The translations under genes and the position numbers were made by a program. Of a stretch of 5,234 nt of DNA, positions 4,212-5,234 are shown piece after piece (the first letter of the stretch is position 1; each line of letters opens with the position of its first letter). The stretch comes from an uncultured Clostridia bacterium (GTDB taxonomy: Bacteria; Bacillota; Clostridia; Oscillospirales; CAG-272): NCBI GenBank assembly GCA_946641795.1, contig CAMPBZ010000089.1:1-5234 (forward strand). The letters are read 5' to 3'. A model generated the notes under the pieces. It was not told where the DNA came from and did no database searches. It worked only from the letters and a program-made list of their open reading frames with translations.

Positions 4212-5230
4212 CATTCTTCCAACTGGTCGAGGAGCGGCATAATCTCGTCAAGCGTTTCCACGCGCATCAATTTCCCGCGCACGGCGGCCGATCCGCGCAG
4301 ACCGTGAGTGTACCAGGCCAGGTGTTTGCGCGCTTCGGCAATGCCGATTTTTTCGCCCTTTTCCCGCACCAGCAGTTCGGCGTGCTCCATTGCAACGGCA
4401 ATCCGCTCGGCAAGCGTTGGCGGCGTGTAGGGGCGGCCTTCCAGTGCGGCGGTAATTTCGGCAAAGATCCAGGGGTTGCCCTGCGCGCCCCGCGCCACCA
4501 TCAGCCCGTCGCAGTTCGTCTGTTTCAACAGGTTCAGCGCGTCGGCGGCCGAGAAAATATCGCCGTTTCCCAAAACGGGAACCGAAACCGCCTCTTTTAC
4601 GCGGGCAATCGTTTCCCAGTCGGCGCTGGGCGCGTACATTTGCTCCCGCGTTCTGCCGTGAACGCAGATCAGCGCGGCGCCGGCCTCTTCCATCCGGCGG
4701 GCAAAATCCACGGCGCAAATGTGATCCTGATCCCAGCCGATCCGCATTTTGACCGTGACCGGCAGGGAGACGGCACCCGCCACCGCGCGCACGATTTCGG
4801 CGGCGCGGTCGGGGTCTTTGAGCAGGGCGGAACCCTCGCCGTTGCCAACGATCTTTGCCATCGGGCAGCCCATATTAATGTCTATGGCCGAGGGCGGGAC
4901 TTCGCCGCACGCGCCGCGGTAGTTGCCCGCTTCCAACAGGCGCGCCGCCTCGGCAAGAAATTTCGGCTCGGCGCCGAACAGTTGGACGGCCATGGGAAGC
5001 TCGGAGCGCCGCACGGCGGCAAGCGGAGCGGTGCGAATGCGGCTGGGCGTTGGCGAGCGGCGGCAGGATTGCTCGTAGCAAAGCGCCTTGGCCGAAACCA
5101 TTTCGCTAACGGTGTATTCGGCGCCGAACCGGCGGGCAAACGCGCGGAAAACGCTGTCGCTTACACCGGCCAGCGGAGCCAAACAAAGCCCGTGCCGCAA
5201 CCCCACCGCGCCAAATTGGACCTTTCCCAT
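4211..5230 (-). CDS. dus: tRNA-dihydrouridine synthase, DusB-type
   Basis: A 339-residue FMN-dependent enzyme that uses NADPH to reduce specific D-loop uridines of tRNA to dihydrouridine. FMN-barrel motifs appear in family order: LAPLAGVSD (17-25), VQLFG (82-86), DINMGCP (117-123) with catalytic acid Cys122, VKMRIGWD (160-167) with Lys161, VHGRTREQMY (190-199) with His191, GNGDI (221-225) and MVARGAQGNPW (244-254). A C-terminal helical tRNA-binding domain follows, including EARKHLAWYTHGLRG (299-313). Length and order fit DusB. Extra residues near 56-66 (Arg/Ser/Pro-rich) and about 101-112 look longer than usual. The ATG at 5230 puts LAPLAG at the usual distance from the N-terminus, but only four upstream bases are visible, so its ribosome binding site and any operon partner are unseen. 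Confidence 0.93.
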   Translation of the reverse strand: MGKVQFGAVGLRHGLCLAPLAGVSDSVFRAFARRFGAEYTVSEMVSAKALCYEQSCRRSPTPSRIRTAPLAAVRRSELPMAVQLFGAEPKFLAEAARLLEAGNYRGACGEVPPSAIDINMGCPMAKIVGNGEGSALLKDPDRAAEIVRAVAGAVSLPVTVKMRIGWDQDHICAVDFARRMEEAGAALICVHGRTREQMYAPSADWETIARVKEAVSVPVLGNGDIFSAADALNLLKQTNCDGLMVARGAQGNPWIFAEITAALEGRPYTPPTLAERIAVAMEHAELLVREKGEKIGIAEARKHLAWYTHGLRGSAAVRGKLMRVETLDEIMPLLDQLEE

Positions 5231-5234
5231 AAGC

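Overview
The window looks like chromosomal DNA from an anaerobic, Gram-positive-type bacterium of the Bacillota, most likely class Clostridia (an Oscillospirales-like member is my best guess). The reasons are strong AGGAGG-type ribosome binding sites, textbook sigma-A promoters (TTGACA-17-TATAAT), an encoded tRNA CCA end, a Cthe_2159-type beta-helix lipoprotein, a very small stand-alone ferredoxin:thioredoxin-reductase-like Fe-S protein, and a DusB-type tRNA dihydrouridine synthase. Most coding DNA is GC-rich, about 62-68% in lines I counted by hand. The glycosyltransferase gene is poorer in G+C, about 42-50%.

Layout. Bases 1-61 (minus) hold most of a tRNA-Thr(TGT), cut by the window edge. 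Bases 264-352 (plus) hold a complete tRNA-Ser(CGA). The two are transcribed away from each other from promoters at 102-130 and 190-218 that share a 14-base block ending in the -10 box. Bases 387-1721 (minus) encode a membrane family-2 glycosyltransferase that converges on tRNA-Ser and shares a 16-bp terminator hairpin with it. Bases 1722-2056 are a divergent control region. Bases 2057-3811 (plus) encode a 584-residue surface lipoprotein with a parallel beta-helix carbohydrate-binding fold. Bases 3812-3915 are a GC-rich stretch packed with palindromes. Bases 3978-4175 (plus) encode a 65-residue six-cysteine redox protein with its own promoter. It converges, through a shared terminator, on the dus gene at 4211-5230 (minus), whose upstream region is outside the window.

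How the genes may work together. Translation-related genes (two tRNAs and the tRNA-modifying Dus enzyme) flank a possible cell-surface pair: a membrane glycan synthase divergently paired with a secreted, lipid-anchored polysaccharide-binding protein. That they act on the same exopolysaccharide is inference from adjacency only. The small Fe-S protein is probably a thiol/disulfide redox enzyme; nothing nearby identifies its partner. No CRISPR array, transposase, phage gene or integration scar is visible. I do not see a clear new multi-gene system. The most unusual points are the mirrored tRNA promoters with dyads between and downstream of them, the displaced cysteine pair in the FTR-like protein, and the glycan synthase/lipoprotein pairing.
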